A stretch of DNA of 64,000 nt from Azospira sp. I13 (GTDB lineage Bacteria > Pseudomonadota > Gammaproteobacteria > Burkholderiales > Rhodocyclaceae), in NCBI RefSeq assembly GCF_003112695.1, contig NZ_BFBP01000008.1, positions 32,226-96,225 on the forward strand, in the 5' to 3' direction. This document shows positions 17,201-27,854 of the stretch, in pieces. The translations under genes were made by a program, and so were the position numbers. Below the pieces are notes generated by a model. The model made no database searches, was not told the DNA's origin, and saw only the letters and a list, made by a program, of their open reading frames with translations. Position 1 is the first letter of the stretch; each line of letters opens with the position of its first letter.

Positions 17201-19586
17201 CAGCCAGTTGCATGCGGAAAGCACCACCGGCAGCGTGTGGATCATCAACCAGGGCCCCACCAACCTGTTCGGCGCCAACAAGGCGCTGACGACTTTCGCC
17301 CTGGAATCCACCGGCACCGGTGCCGGTATCTTTTCGGGCGCCGGCAGCAGTATCAATGCCCAGCACCTGGCTCTGAAAAGTGCCGGCTCCATCAACGTCA
17401 GTAACGCAACGGTCAGTTCTTTCTCCGGCGCCAGCGGTGGCTCCCTGGCCTTCAGCAGCGGCGCCACCACTCCCCTGGAAATCATGGCCCATAGCTGGAC
17501 CGGCGCCGCAGCCCTGAGCGCTGGCGGCATGACCACCAGCAGCGGCAGCGAGGCGATCAAGATCAATCATGGTGGCCTGCTGACGCTGAAGGGTTCGGTC
17601 AGCGCCCCGAACAGTGGCGATGTCTATTTCTCCGCTCCCGAGATTGCCTGGGGTACGGCAGATGCCAGCATGAACGCCACCGGCAGCGGCGCGGCAGAAT
17701 TGAGCTTCCGTACCGACAAGCTGACTTTCGGCCCCATGGGCGGTACGGCCAGCGGCTTCCACTGGCTGGGCTTCGAAACCCTGACCAACAATCGGGAAAT
17801 CGCCGTGCATAACGGGGCCAACCTGCCCGCTTGCGTCAGCAGCAATACCTGCCTGGGGCTGAACCTCACCGACATCAAGAGCCATACGGGCTCGGGTATC
17901 CAGGGGTTGCGTATCGGCACGAACAACAGCACGGGGTCGGTCAGCGGCAATCTCAACTTGTACGCAGCCCTGGACAGCAGCACGCTGGCCACCTCCATCA
18001 CCGACTTGGCACTGCTGACCGGCGGCACCATTGCTCAGAACGGCAACGCCCTGGCGGTGGATCGCCTCGGCGTGGTGGCGAATGGCCCGGTCAGCCTCGT
18101 TACCTCGGTCAATACGGTTGCCGCCAGGGTCGGTGGCAGCTTCGCCCTGCAGAATGCCAAGACCCTGACCGTGGGCACCGTGGGCGATACCACCTCGGTG
18201 GATGGCTTCGTCGCCGGCGTGACTGCTGAAGGGGTGAATATTGCCACTCAGGGCGACCTCACCATTCTCGGCGGAGGTGCAACCACTGCCGCAATGATTG
18301 GCGGCGGCATCAATGCCGGCAGTGGGCCCTTGACCCTGACTGCCCTGGGCACTGGCTCGATCAACAGTAACGGCGGCCTTAACACCCTGGGCGGCAACGT
18401 GCTGCTGAAGGCCGGCGGCGATATCGCCAACAACCCGAGCGGTATCCGTTCTGGTGGTGGGCAGGTCAGTCTGGAGGCCGGCGGCAGCATTGCCACGGCC
18501 CTGATCGATGCCGGTAGCGGTAGCGTGTCGTTGAAGGCGGGTGGCAACATCACCGATCTCGATGGGACCGCCACCAACATTCACGGCTCATCCCTGACCT
18601 TGAATCTTGGCGGTGATGCAGCCCTGGACAGCAATGTGGGCAGTCTGCTGGTTCTCGGTGGACATAACATCGCCTTGAACAATGTGGGCAAACTAACCCT
18701 CGCCGGTGGGCAACTTGCCGGTGATTTCACTTTGGAAAACCAGGGGGCACTGACCGTTGGCGGGACGCTGACTTCCACCGCTGGCAAGGTTAGCCTGCGC
18801 ACTCACAGCCCGCTCACCATCGATGGCAACATCCAGGCCCAGAGCGATATCCTGCTGGAAGCTGGCGCAAGCGCAGCCACCGGCGACGATCTGGTGATCA
18901 ATGGCACCGTGTTTTCCGTACTGGGGAATATTTCTGCCATTGCCGGGGACAACTACGTGCAGAGCGGCCGTTTGACGACCCAGGGTGGCAGTATCCTGGC
19001 TACCGCTGGCGGCCTCTTCAGCATGACGCCATCAGCCCAGATGAAGACTGCCGGCGGCCCCATCCAGATCGCGGCCGTTGGTGACATTTCCCTGGGCCTC
19101 ATCGATGCTGCGCCGGGCAATGTGGATATTTCATCCAAGTCCGGCAATATCGGTAGTGCCGATCCCAGTATCTCTCCGAACATCCTGGCCGGTTCCCTCA
19201 AGCTGGCTGCCGCCAAGGGCATCAAGCTGACCTATGATGCCAAGGCCCTGTCGGTGTCCTCAAGCAGCGGCTATGTAACCCTGGTCAATTCCAGAACTGG
19301 TACGGTCATCAGCAACGATCCGGCGCTGCAACCGCCCCCAGTGGATGGCGGTGGGAGCTTGGGCCAGAGCATCGACCAGTCGGTCAATGCAGCCAACGCG
19401 GTGATCAGCAGCATGACCAATAATCTGACCCTTTCCGACCCCAGCGGGAGCAACGGCAGGACGGGCGGCCCCGGCGATGATCAGAATGGTGACCGGCGCG
19501 ACAGAAAATCCGACTCGGGCAACCGGGGAGACTCTCGCTCCGGCGACAAGGATGGTTCCCAGAAAATGAAGGTATGCAATCCGTGA
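14292..19586 (+). CDS. Filamentous haemagglutinin-like adhesin/exoprotein (TpsA)
   Basis: I choose ATG 14292, preceded by an AGGGGGG ribosome-binding site; a TTG at 14253 is a weaker option. The product has 1764 residues. An extended signal peptide ends in PGTVLA. The N-terminal TPS secretion domain follows (about 35-300), with NGQASISQAGNVLTVRNSSG, NRVIGQDPSQILGQL and the hallmark NPNGIVFGQGAQINVGGLVA. The rest is a long right-handed beta-helix of Gly/Ser/Asn-rich repeats (NITLISNGSINVNN style). The charged C-terminal tail (about the last 45 residues) ends in KVCNP. It is the substrate of the adjacent TpsB, secreted to the surface or medium, and is probably an adhesin or biofilm factor. Confidence 0.92.
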   Translation: MVSLKTRCRSRQYSPTVLAAAVAACFAFPGTVLAMPTGPTVANGQASISQAGNVLTVRNSSGAIINWQGFSIGAGETARFLQPSASSAVLNRVIGQDPSQILGQLSSNGRVFLINPNGIVFGQGAQINVGGLVASTLNLSDQDFLAGKLRFTGGNGAGGIENQGLLQAAKGGAIYLVAPTVENRGVIRAPSGDILVAAGESVRVADVRTPDLWVEITAGKGEALNLGQLLAGAGNIGMFAGRISQSGVISANTASRDAQGRIVLRAVDQVELTAGSRTEAAGVRGGSVQVQATAGDALVSGQVSADGSAAKGGNVQILGQRVALLDGARVSADGQTGGGQVLVGGDFRGENSAIQNARLTFVGADAHLSANALAKGDGGKVVVWADDTTRFFGSLAAKGGLRGGNGGQAEVSGKSFLSMRGTADLAAPRGKSGQLLLDPDMIQIVGGSGDGTTDGTSTFSGSSAGTIFMGGAGPSIIYQSELEGIGGNVWLEAASGIKTSGTFASNLVTIGGNLTMKTQNNTGNGNTAYGIDLTSEGSNPDLKFKANGDILLATGYGGDAAPIKTGLLEAGLGKNISIQSSGAIYTNGLRTSSGDINLSAANGDIIQGTGLSNVISLGGATPGILTLSAPGHAISLMNQNNYITLVGNVTSSSFSLYDRVISVTQATGTFLNTGLFSLSMGGEGFANFTNSGNAFTSFSAYLEGMNGVQVFSSSALSLGSAGITGGGGSSSIDVRTSQSFNAQGYGINVTAADDVTLRATGNLTAGPIHAGTISLISGDGSTAGIITLKGDLKALQTGLSTDAPAIVVSTQDVGGQIVNEANLSTVSGGITLISNGSINVNNLMPKRTITADGIVSLDAGTSITRAAGSAGADITSTSATVSLTAQSGIDIGGTAIGGENINITWSSGDYMLNTLYTLGTVNLVVDTGKIVNAAGAGVTNIKASSISLSAYGDIGMDTDGITPLPILTQTSQLHAESTTGSVWIINQGPTNLFGANKALTTFALESTGTGAGIFSGAGSSINAQHLALKSAGSINVSNATVSSFSGASGGSLAFSSGATTPLEIMAHSWTGAAALSAGGMTTSSGSEAIKINHGGLLTLKGSVSAPNSGDVYFSAPEIAWGTADASMNATGSGAAELSFRTDKLTFGPMGGTASGFHWLGFETLTNNREIAVHNGANLPACVSSNTCLGLNLTDIKSHTGSGIQGLRIGTNNSTGSVSGNLNLYAALDSSTLATSITDLALLTGGTIAQNGNALAVDRLGVVANGPVSLVTSVNTVAARVGGSFALQNAKTLTVGTVGDTTSVDGFVAGVTAEGVNIATQGDLTILGGGATTAAMIGGGINAGSGPLTLTALGTGSINSNGGLNTLGGNVLLKAGGDIANNPSGIRSGGGQVSLEAGGSIATALIDAGSGSVSLKAGGNITDLDGTATNIHGSSLTLNLGGDAALDSNVGSLLVLGGHNIALNNVGKLTLAGGQLAGDFTLENQGALTVGGTLTSTAGKVSLRTHSPLTIDGNIQAQSDILLEAGASAATGDDLVINGTVFSVLGNISAIAGDNYVQSGRLTTQGGSILATAGGLFSMTPSAQMKTAGGPIQIAAVGDISLGLIDAAPGNVDISSKSGNIGSADPSISPNILAGSLKLAAAKGIKLTYDAKALSVSSSSGYVTLVNSRTGTVISNDPALQPPPVDGGGSLGQSIDQSVNAANAVISSMTNNLTLSDPSGSNGRTGGPGDDQNGDRRDRKSDSGNRGDSRSGDKDGSQKMKVCNP

Positions 19587-20311
19587 GGCCCACTGTCATG
19601 CTCCGCTCGCTTTATTCCCTGATCTTCCTTTGCGCGCTGGCGGCTTCCCCGACCTTCGCTTCTGACGGGGTGGTGCTCAATCTCGGGGGGACACTCTCAG
19701 CCAAGGCAAGCGACGGCCGGATGCGTATTCTTTCCGTCAATTCCGACGTGCTCTCCGGCGATACCCTTTATACGGAGAAGGACACGTTTGCCCGGATTCG
19801 CTTCAGCGATGGCGGTGAAATCACCCTTAAGCCCAATACCCAGTTCCAAGTGGAAGCCTTTTCCCACCGCGCCGGTTCACCGGAACAAGACAGTGCAGTG
19901 TTCCGGCTGATCAAGGGTGGTCTGCGGGCCATCACGGGTTTGATCGGCAAGCAGGACCCGCAGCGTTATCGCATGACAACCAGTACCGCCACCATCGGCA
20001 TCCGCGGAACGGTGTTCGGTGTTCTCTTCTGCGATGGTGATTGTGGTGGTTATACCACCCAGGGTGGCCAGCCCTTGCAGGATGGCTTGCATGTGGATGT
20101 GACCGAAGGTGCCATCTTTGTCAGCAATCAGGCCGGCACGCAGAATCTCAATGCCGGTCAGGGTGCCTACGTGCAGAATGCCAATACCTTGCCGGTTGTT
20201 GTTCCCAATGGTTTCCGCCCGGCGGAATCCATTGTCCGGGATGCTGCACGAAGCAACCTGCGAGGTCCCGGCACCTCCAGCGGCAGCGGCGATGATTGCG
20301 CGGTTCAGTAG
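19574..20311 (+). CDS. FecR-domain exported protein coupled to the TPS locus
   Basis: The frame starts at ATG 19574, overlapping the TpsA 3' end by 13 nt; an ATG at 19598 would also give a good signal peptide (ending in TFAS). The 245-residue product contains a FecR-type periplasmic beta domain (about 50-170). Typical motifs are VLSGDTLYTEKDTFARIRFS, DGGEITLKPNTQFQVEAF, TSTATIGIRGTVFGV and VDVTEGAIFVSNQAGTQNL. FecR domains in secreted proteins lacking a transmembrane anchor often accompany large adhesins, but their role there is unclear. The overlap makes coexpression with TpsA nearly certain. There is no sigma factor gene nearby, so classic FecIR signalling is unlikely. Confidence 0.88.
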   Translation: MQSVRPTVMLRSLYSLIFLCALAASPTFASDGVVLNLGGTLSAKASDGRMRILSVNSDVLSGDTLYTEKDTFARIRFSDGGEITLKPNTQFQVEAFSHRAGSPEQDSAVFRLIKGGLRAITGLIGKQDPQRYRMTTSTATIGIRGTVFGVLFCDGDCGGYTTQGGQPLQDGLHVDVTEGAIFVSNQAGTQNLNAGQGAYVQNANTLPVVVPNGFRPAESIVRDAARSNLRGPGTSSGSGDDCAVQ

Positions 20312-20572
20312 GCTGATTCAATAGCTCTGGCGACCTCCCGGTATGGGGAGGCATAGCGCTGTGCTCGTTACGGTGTTACCTCGACGATCACTAGGTAGGC
20401 AGGCGGCAGATCTTTGGAGTGAATGTTCTCAGGCCTGCCGGCCGCAGGGTTGGGTGCCGCATGGCTGGTAGCTGGCTTGGCCCCCCTAGGCGTCTCTGCG
20501 GCATGGCTCGGCCCCACCGGGTACCGCTAACGCTTGGCCCCCGAGGTAGCTGAGGCTCGTCGCATTCGTAAA
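20312..20572. other. Intergenic stretch without recognisable gene
   Basis: No convincing coding frame or RNA is visible between the FecR-domain gene and the shared terminator. Short GC-rich repeats such as the GGCATGGCT-type segments at about 20460 and 20500 are present but form nothing I can name. Confidence 0.4.
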
Positions 20573-20604
20573 CAAAAAAAAGCAGCCCGAAGGCTGCTTT
20601 TTTT
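20573..20604. terminator. Bidirectional terminator between the FecR gene and the atp operon
   Basis: A stem AGCAGCC/GGCTGCT (20581-20587 with 20592-20598) is flanked by an A run on the left and a T run on the right. It can therefore end transcription from both the plus-strand TPS locus and the minus-strand ATP synthase operon. Confidence 0.88.
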
Positions 20605-20619
20605 ATCGGTATGAACCGA

Positions 20620-21042
20620 TCAGTGCTTGCGCTTGCGCAGCTGCTGAATGGTTGCCAGCTGGGCAACGGCTTCGGCCAGTTCTGCTTCGGCCTTGGCGTA
20701 ATCCAGTTCGGCGGAACGGTTCTGCAGTGCTTCTTCGGCAGCCTTCTTGGCAGCCAGCGCCTTCGCTTCATCCAGGTCGGCACCGCGGATTGCGGTATCG
20801 GCCAGCACGGTGACGATGGTGGGCTGGACTTCCAGCATACCGCCGGAGACGTAGATCATCTCGAACTCAGCGTCCGGCACCTTGATGCGCACGGTACCGG
20901 GCTTGATGCGGGTCAGCAGCGGGGTGTGCCGCGGGTAGATGCCGAGTTCGCCGGCTTCGCCCGGGAGCACCACGTATTCAGCTTCGCCGGAGAAGATAGA
21001 CTCTTCGGCGCTGACCACGTCTACATGTACTCTCAATGCCAT
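20620..21042 (-). CDS. atpC: ATP synthase F1 subunit epsilon
   Basis: The 140-residue product has the epsilon beta-sandwich ([40 protein letters not shown]) and a C-terminal helical hairpin rich in Ala/Glu/Lys. Epsilon forms the central rotor stalk with gamma and can inhibit ATP hydrolysis. It is the last gene of the nine-gene atp operon, 57 nt after atpD, and is followed by the terminator at 20573. Confidence 0.97.
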   Translation of the reverse strand: MALRVHVDVVSAEESIFSGEAEYVVLPGEAGELGIYPRHTPLLTRIKPGTVRIKVPDAEFEMIYVSGGMLEVQPTIVTVLADTAIRGADLDEAKALAAKKAAEEALQNRSAELDYAKAEAELAEAVAQLATIQQLRKRKH

Positions 21043-21099
21043 GATAGGGGTTCCCCTCAGGATGGCCGCACCCCGGACGGGATGCGGCTTACCGGTTGA

Positions 21100-22518
<1,419 letters not shown>

Positions 22519-22531
22519 CTATAGAAACCAG

Positions 22532-23395
22532 TTAGACCGCCGCTGCGCCGCTGACGATTTCGGACAATTCCTTGGTAATCGCGGCCTGACGGGTCTTGTT
22601 GTAGACCAGTTTCAGTTCGCCGATCACATTCTTGGCATTGTCGGAAGCCGACTTCATGGCCACCATTCGGGCACTTTGCTCGGACGCCATGCTTTCAGCG
22701 ACTGATTGATAAATCAGTGCCTCGACATAACGTACCAGCAGGTCGTCGATGACGGACTTGGCGTCGGGCTCATACACGTAGTCCCAACGGGCGGACTCGG
22801 AGCCCACGACCTCACCGGACAGGGGCAGCAGCTGCTCGATAACCGGCTCCTGCTTCATGGTATTCACGAAGCGGGTGTAGGCGATGAACAACTGGTCGAT
22901 CTCACCGTTGATGTAAGCATCGAGCTGAACCTTGACGGGCCCGATCAGACGTTCCAGGTGGGGCGTGTCGCCCAGGCCAGTGACCTGGGAAACGACGCTT
23001 GCGCCGGAGCGCTGCAGGAAGCCCAGACCCTTGTTGCCAATGGCGGTCGCCTGAATGGCGACACCCTTGCCTTCGAGGTCCTTCATCTGGTTCAGGACGT
23101 TGCGCAGCACGTTGGAGTTCAACGCACCGCACAGGCCCTTGTCAGACGTCACGACGATGATGCCGACCTTCTTGATCGGATCACGCTTCACCAGGAACGG
23201 GTGCTTGTACTCGGTCAGCGCATGAGAGAGGTGGGCGGCCACGCGGCGGATCTTCTCGCCATAAGGACGTGCCTGACGCATACGTTCCTGCGCCTTGCGC
23301 ATCTTCGACGCGGCCACCATCTCCATGGCCTTGGTGATCTTGCGCGTGTTTTCGACGCTCTTGATCTTGTTGCGGATTTCCTTGCCGCTAGCCAT
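22532..23395 (-). CDS. atpG: ATP synthase F1 subunit gamma
   Basis: The 287-residue rotor-shaft protein starts [20 protein letters not shown], the conserved N-terminal helix. It contains [16 protein letters not shown] sequence ([15 protein letters not shown]) and ends with the conserved C-terminal helix ([19 protein letters not shown]). Gamma rotates inside the alpha3beta3 hexamer, coupling proton flow to ATP synthesis. The neighbours are atpA upstream and atpD downstream. Confidence 0.98.
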   Translation of the reverse strand: MASGKEIRNKIKSVENTRKITKAMEMVAASKMRKAQERMRQARPYGEKIRRVAAHLSHALTEYKHPFLVKRDPIKKVGIIVVTSDKGLCGALNSNVLRNVLNQMKDLEGKGVAIQATAIGNKGLGFLQRSGASVVSQVTGLGDTPHLERLIGPVKVQLDAYINGEIDQLFIAYTRFVNTMKQEPVIEQLLPLSGEVVGSESARWDYVYEPDAKSVIDDLLVRYVEALIYQSVAESMASEQSARMVAMKSASDNAKNVIGELKLVYNKTRQAAITKELSEIVSGAAAV

Positions 23396-23413
23396 TACGC
23401 TCTCCTGGACGGA

Positions 23414-24952
23414 TTAAACCCAAGCGGCCTTGAATTCCTTGATCGCTTCGACGAGTTGCTTTTCGCCGTCAGCATCCAGGTCCTTGGACGTTTCCATCTT
23501 GGTCACCAGGTCGGCGTACTTTTGACGAACGTAGCTGTGCAGGCCCTTCTCGAATTCGAGAACGCGCTTCACGTCGACGTCGTCTGCGTAGCCCTTGGTG
23601 ATGGCGTACAGCGTCACGGCCTGGTCGGCAATGCTCAGCGGGGTGTATTGACCCTGCTTCAGCACTTCCACGGTACGGCGGCCACGTTCCAGCTGCTTGC
23701 GGGTAGCTTCGTCCAGATCGGAAGCGAACTGGGCGAATGCAGCCAGTTCCCGGTACTGGGCGAGGTCGGTACGGATACCGCCGGACAGCTTCTTCACCAG
23801 CTTGGTCTGAGCAGCACCACCCACGCGGGACACGGAGATACCGGCGTTAATGGCGGGACGGACACCGGCGTTGAACAGGTCGGTTTCCAGGAAGATCTGA
23901 CCGTCAGTAATGGAGATCACGTTGGTCGGCACGAAGGCGGACACGTCACCTGCCTGGGTCTCGATCACGGGCAGGGCGGTCAGAGAACCGGTCTTGCCCT
24001 TGACTTCGCCATTGGTCAGCTTTTCCACCCATTCTTCAGAAACGCGGGCAGCGCGTTCCAGCAGACGGGAGTGCAAATAGAACACGTCACCAGGGTAGGC
24101 TTCACGGCCGGGCGGACGACGCAGCAGCAGGGAGATCTGGCGATAGGCCCAAGCTTGCTTGGTCAGATCGTCATAAATGATCAGGGCGTCTTCACCGCGG
24201 TCGCGGAAGTATTCGCCCATGGTGCAGCCGGCGTAGGGAGCGATGAACTGCAGCGCGGCGGAGTCAGAAGCGGAGGCGGCCACCACGATGGTGTATTCCA
24301 TGGCGCCGTGCTCTTCCAGCTTGCGTACCACGTTGGCGATAGTGGAAGCCTTTTGGCCCACTGCCACGTAGATACACTTCATGTTCTGACCCTTCTGGGC
24401 GATGATCGCATCAACAGCCACAGCGGTCTTGCCGGTCTGACGGTCACCGATGATCAGTTCGCGCTGGCCACGACCCACGGGAACCATGGAGTCGATAGCC
24501 TTGATGCCGGACTGCACGGGCTGGGACACGGACTTCCGCCAGATCACACCAGGGGCGACCTTTTCGATCTTGTCGGTCAGCTTGTTGCCCAGAGGGCCCT
24601 TGCCGTCGATAGGCTGGCCCAGGGAATTCACCACGCGGCCGATCAGCTCGGGGCCGACGGGCACTTCCAGAATGCGACCGGTGCACTTGACGGTGTCGCC
24701 TTCGGAAATGTGCTCGTATTCACCCAGCACCACAGCACCCACGGAGTCACGCTCCAGGTTCAGCGCCATACCGAAGGTGTTGCCGGGGAATTCCAGCATT
24801 TCGCCTTGCATTACATCCTGCAGGCCGTGAACGCGGCAGATGCCGTCGGTCACCGAGACAACGGTACCCTGCGTGCGGGTCTCGGCGCCCACCTGCAGGT
24901 TTTGAATCTTGCTCTTGATCAGTTCGCTGATCTCGGAAGGATTCAACTGCAT
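23414..24952 (-). CDS. atpA: ATP synthase F1 subunit alpha
   Basis: The 512-residue product carries the non-catalytic Walker A GDRQTGKT at about 169-176. Family signatures include [20 protein letters not shown] and the C-terminal [16 protein letters not shown] region. With beta it forms the F1 hexamer and supplies the arginine finger (SVSRVGG). The start ATG at 24952 lies 9 nt from the atpH stop, as expected within the operon. Confidence 0.98.
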   Translation of the reverse strand: MQLNPSEISELIKSKIQNLQVGAETRTQGTVVSVTDGICRVHGLQDVMQGEMLEFPGNTFGMALNLERDSVGAVVLGEYEHISEGDTVKCTGRILEVPVGPELIGRVVNSLGQPIDGKGPLGNKLTDKIEKVAPGVIWRKSVSQPVQSGIKAIDSMVPVGRGQRELIIGDRQTGKTAVAVDAIIAQKGQNMKCIYVAVGQKASTIANVVRKLEEHGAMEYTIVVAASASDSAALQFIAPYAGCTMGEYFRDRGEDALIIYDDLTKQAWAYRQISLLLRRPPGREAYPGDVFYLHSRLLERAARVSEEWVEKLTNGEVKGKTGSLTALPVIETQAGDVSAFVPTNVISITDGQIFLETDLFNAGVRPAINAGISVSRVGGAAQTKLVKKLSGGIRTDLAQYRELAAFAQFASDLDEATRKQLERGRRTVEVLKQGQYTPLSIADQAVTLYAITKGYADDVDVKRVLEFEKGLHSYVRQKYADLVTKMETSKDLDADGEKQLVEAIKEFKAAWV

Positions 24953-24961
24953 GAATTTCTC

Positions 24962-25501
24962 CTAGTTCTTGAGCGCCGTAGCCATCGCATCGAGCTTGCC
25001 GCGTACGGAAGCGTCGAGGACCTGGTCACCCACCGCCACTTTGATACCACCGATCAGCGCTGCATCCACCACCACGCGGGGCTGGAGCTTGGAGCTGAAA
25101 TGGGTTTCAAGTTGGCCCATCAGATTTTTCACTTGCGCGTCATCGAGGGGGAAGGCGCTGAAAACAACGGCTTCCTTGATGCCCTCTTCGGCACTCTTGA
25201 GCTGCTCGTAGATTTCCTGGACTTGCGGCAACAGGGAGAGGCGCTCATTTTCGGCCAGGACACGGATAAAACCGGTCACGTCGGCGTTTTTGGCAGCCTC
25301 GCCGCTGAGCGAGACGAAAAGCTGGGTCAGCTGTTCGGCCGAAAGCTTCGGGTTACCGACGCACTGGACCATTTCGGGGTCCTGTGCGATGGTCGCCAGC
25401 AGCTTCAGGGTATCCGACCACTGAGCCAGGGCCTTTCCGTCGCGCGCCAGGCGGAATACTGCTTCCGCGTAGGGACGAGCGATGGTGACGGATTCAGCCA
25501 T
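24962..25501 (-). CDS. atpH: ATP synthase F1 subunit delta
   Basis: The 179-residue protein begins MAESVTIARPYAEAVFRLAR, the conserved N-terminal helical domain, and ends with GGIKVAVGDQVLDASVRGKL, the delta/OSCP C-terminal signature. Delta caps F1 and binds the b-subunit stalk. It is 5 nt downstream of atpF. Confidence 0.97.
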   Translation of the reverse strand: MAESVTIARPYAEAVFRLARDGKALAQWSDTLKLLATIAQDPEMVQCVGNPKLSAEQLTQLFVSLSGEAAKNADVTGFIRVLAENERLSLLPQVQEIYEQLKSAEEGIKEAVVFSAFPLDDAQVKNLMGQLETHFSSKLQPRVVVDAALIGGIKVAVGDQVLDASVRGKLDAMATALKN

Positions 25502-25506
25502 AAGCG

Positions 25507-25977
25507 TTACAGATCCTGTTTGATCGTACCCAGGATGTCAGCATGGGCCTTGGCGTCGATTTCACGGCGCAGGATTTTCTCCGCACCGGCAACCGCGAGT
25601 TCAGCCACACGCTCACGCAAACCTTCCTTGGCACGCACCACTTCCTGTTCGATCTCGGCCTTGGCAGCGGCGACGATACGGTCAGCTTCGACCTTCGCCT
25701 GGGCTTTGGCTTCTTCCACGATCTGAGCGGCGCGCTTGTCAGCGCCGGAGATCAGTTCAGAGGCCTTTTCCTTGCCTTCGCGCATGGCTTCCGCCGAGCG
25801 CTTGGTCGCGAGCTCGAGGTCATGCTTGCCACGCTCGGCGGCAGCCAGACCGTCAGAGATTTTTTTCGCTCGCTCGTCGAGCGCCTTCACGATGGGCGGC
25901 CACACGAATTTCATCGTGAACCACGCCAAAATGAAGAACACAACGAGCTGGGCGACCAGAGTTGCGTTCAGATTCAC
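25507..25977 (-). CDS. atpF: ATP synthase F0 subunit b
   Basis: The 156-residue protein has one N-terminal transmembrane helix ([20 protein letters not shown]) and a long charged helix of Ala, Glu, Lys and Arg that forms the peripheral stalk ([20 protein letters not shown]). Its length matches that of E. coli AtpF. A single b gene is present, so the stalk is a homodimer. Confidence 0.97.
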   Translation of the reverse strand: MNLNATLVAQLVVFFILAWFTMKFVWPPIVKALDERAKKISDGLAAAERGKHDLELATKRSAEAMREGKEKASELISGADKRAAQIVEEAKAQAKVEADRIVAAAKAEIEQEVVRAKEGLRERVAELAVAGAEKILRREIDAKAHADILGTIKQDL

Positions 25978-26015
25978 GGCTCTAACCCTTTAAAAAAAGT
26001 TGTTCGAGGCGCGAA

Positions 26016-26318
<303 letters not shown>

Positions 26319-26326
26319 TTACGAGA

Positions 26327-27202
26327 TTAGTGGCTCTCGTGGGCCTGACCGATATACACCAGGGTCAGCATCATGAAGATGAAGGCCTGCAGGGCAACGA
26401 TCAGGATGTGGAAAACGGCCCACACGGAACCGGCGATGACGCCGCCGATCCAGAGGAATGCGCCGGTAGCGGTACCTGCCCAGGCAGCACCCATCAGGGC
26501 GATCAGCATGAATACCAGTTCGCCGGCGTACATGTTGCCGAACAACCGCATGCCGTGGGAAACGGTCTTGGCCAGGAACTCGATCATCTGCATGGCGAAG
26601 TTGACCGGGTACAGCAGGGGATGGCTGCCGAAGGGGGCGGTGAAGAGTTCATGCACCCAACCGCCGAAGCCCTTGATCTTGATGTTGTACCAGATGCAGA
26701 CCAGCAGCACGCCGATGGACATACCCAAGGTGCCGTTCAGGTCGGCGGTGGGCACGACGCGCAGGAAGGCGTGATGGTCGCCGGAAGCAGCCTGCCACAT
26801 GTTCGGCAGCAGATCGACGGGCAGGAAGTCCATGGAGTTCATCAGGAAAATCCAGACGAAAACCGTGAGCGCCAGGGGGGCCACGAACTTGCGGGATTCT
26901 TCGCTATGGACGATGCCCTTGGCCTGGTTGTTCACCATTTCGAGGACGATCTCGACTGCGGCCTGCATGCGACCGGGAACACCGGAAGTCACGCTCTTGG
27001 CGACGCGCCACATGACGAAGAGACCGAGGACCCCCATCAGGATGGAGAAGACCACGGTATCGACGTTGATGACGGAAAAGTCGATGACGGCCTGCTGGGC
27101 ATGGCCGGTGGAATTGAAGTGGGTCAGGTGGTGGACGATGTACTCGCCAGCGGTGGGGGCGTTAGCGGCGTGTTCCGCGACTGCCTCGTGAGCGTTTTCC
27201 AT
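26327..27202 (-). CDS. atpB: ATP synthase F0 subunit a
   Basis: The 291-residue membrane protein has five to six hydrophobic helices. The essential Arg is at about 219 in SHGMRLFGNMYAGELVF, which faces the c-ring Asp during proton transfer. The N-terminal extension and the VDLLPNMW segment (with the DFLPVD motif) are typical of proteobacterial AtpB. It starts 1 nt after the atpI stop. Confidence 0.97.
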   Translation of the reverse strand: MENAHEAVAEHAANAPTAGEYIVHHLTHFNSTGHAQQAVIDFSVINVDTVVFSILMGVLGLFVMWRVAKSVTSGVPGRMQAAVEIVLEMVNNQAKGIVHSEESRKFVAPLALTVFVWIFLMNSMDFLPVDLLPNMWQAASGDHHAFLRVVPTADLNGTLGMSIGVLLVCIWYNIKIKGFGGWVHELFTAPFGSHPLLYPVNFAMQMIEFLAKTVSHGMRLFGNMYAGELVFMLIALMGAAWAGTATGAFLWIGGVIAGSVWAVFHILIVALQAFIFMMLTLVYIGQAHESH

Positions 27203-27203
27203 T

Positions 27204-27545
27204 TCAGGATTTCTTCCAAAAAGCCAAAAAACTCGCCTGCAGCGTTACTACCAAGCCGAGAAGCAGGGAAGGCCAATGCATCTCGGGATAGGACTTGGCA
27301 GCAACAGCCAGTAATCCGATGGTGGCAGCGATCTTGACCACTTCGCCGAGGAAGAAGGTGAAGACCTTGGCTCCTCCGGGGCGCTTCGCCGCCCCTGCGA
27401 GACGCAGGGCGAAAAACGCATTGGGAAGAAGACAGGACAAGCCCCCCAGTCCAGCCGAGATGAGCCCCCGCTCCCCCAAGAAGAAGCCAAGCAGCGCCGC
27501 CGTTATTGTCACTGCCCAAAACTGGAAAAGAATTGCCCGGAACAT
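27204..27545 (-). CDS. atpI: ATP synthase assembly protein AtpI
   Basis: The 113-residue protein has four hydrophobic helices (for example FWAVTITAALLGFFLG and SLLLGLVVTLQASFLAF) and a Pro/Asn-containing loop (LSCLLPNAFFALRLAG) typical of the AtpI/UncI family. AtpI assists c-ring assembly and is usually first in the atp operon, as here. Family conservation is low, but size, topology and position agree. Confidence 0.92.
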   Translation of the reverse strand: MFRAILFQFWAVTITAALLGFFLGERGLISAGLGGLSCLLPNAFFALRLAGAAKRPGGAKVFTFFLGEVVKIAATIGLLAVAAKSYPEMHWPSLLLGLVVTLQASFLAFWKKS

Positions 27546-27854
27546 GATTGATTTTCCGCGGTTTTTCCAGACTGGGCAGGAGGTTCAAACTGCGAACCAA
27601 CGTCGCCGGCCGCCGCACACAAAGATAAATAATATAAGAGTTATCCCTTATTTAGTCAATGAGAACTGCGGAACAAAATAAGGGATTTGCCAGTCTAGGG
27701 GCGGAAAATTGCCCTACTTTCGAGCCGGCCCCACCTGGATTTGCCGTGATGGCACCGCCAGAAAACTGCCGCCGCCCCGTAAGGCAATGACGCAGTCCAC
27801 TACTGCCGGACCTTCACACGGCCCGGGCGGCACTCCAACTGGCCACCAGGACTA
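27546..27854. other. Intergenic region between atpI and parB
   Basis: This 309-nt gap holds the atp promoter (27631-27659) and a GC-rich part next to parB with no recognisable gene. A purine/pyrimidine-mixed AT-rich patch at 27620-27680 stands out from the high-GC surroundings. Confidence 0.5.
27631..27659 (-). promoter_or_regulatory. Sigma-70 promoter of the atp operon
   Basis: On the minus strand, TTGACT (complement of 27654-27659) and TATATT (complement of 27631-27636) are separated by exactly 17 nt. This near-consensus housekeeping promoter lies about 85 nt upstream of the atpI start, in the only AT-rich stretch of the gap. Confidence 0.8.

Noticed and set aside
22706..25726. A 1006-codon plus-strand ORF antisense to atpG, atpA and atpH
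   Set aside because: It spans three certain ATP synthase genes on the other strand and has His/Leu/Gly-rich composition typical of antisense frames in high-GC DNA.
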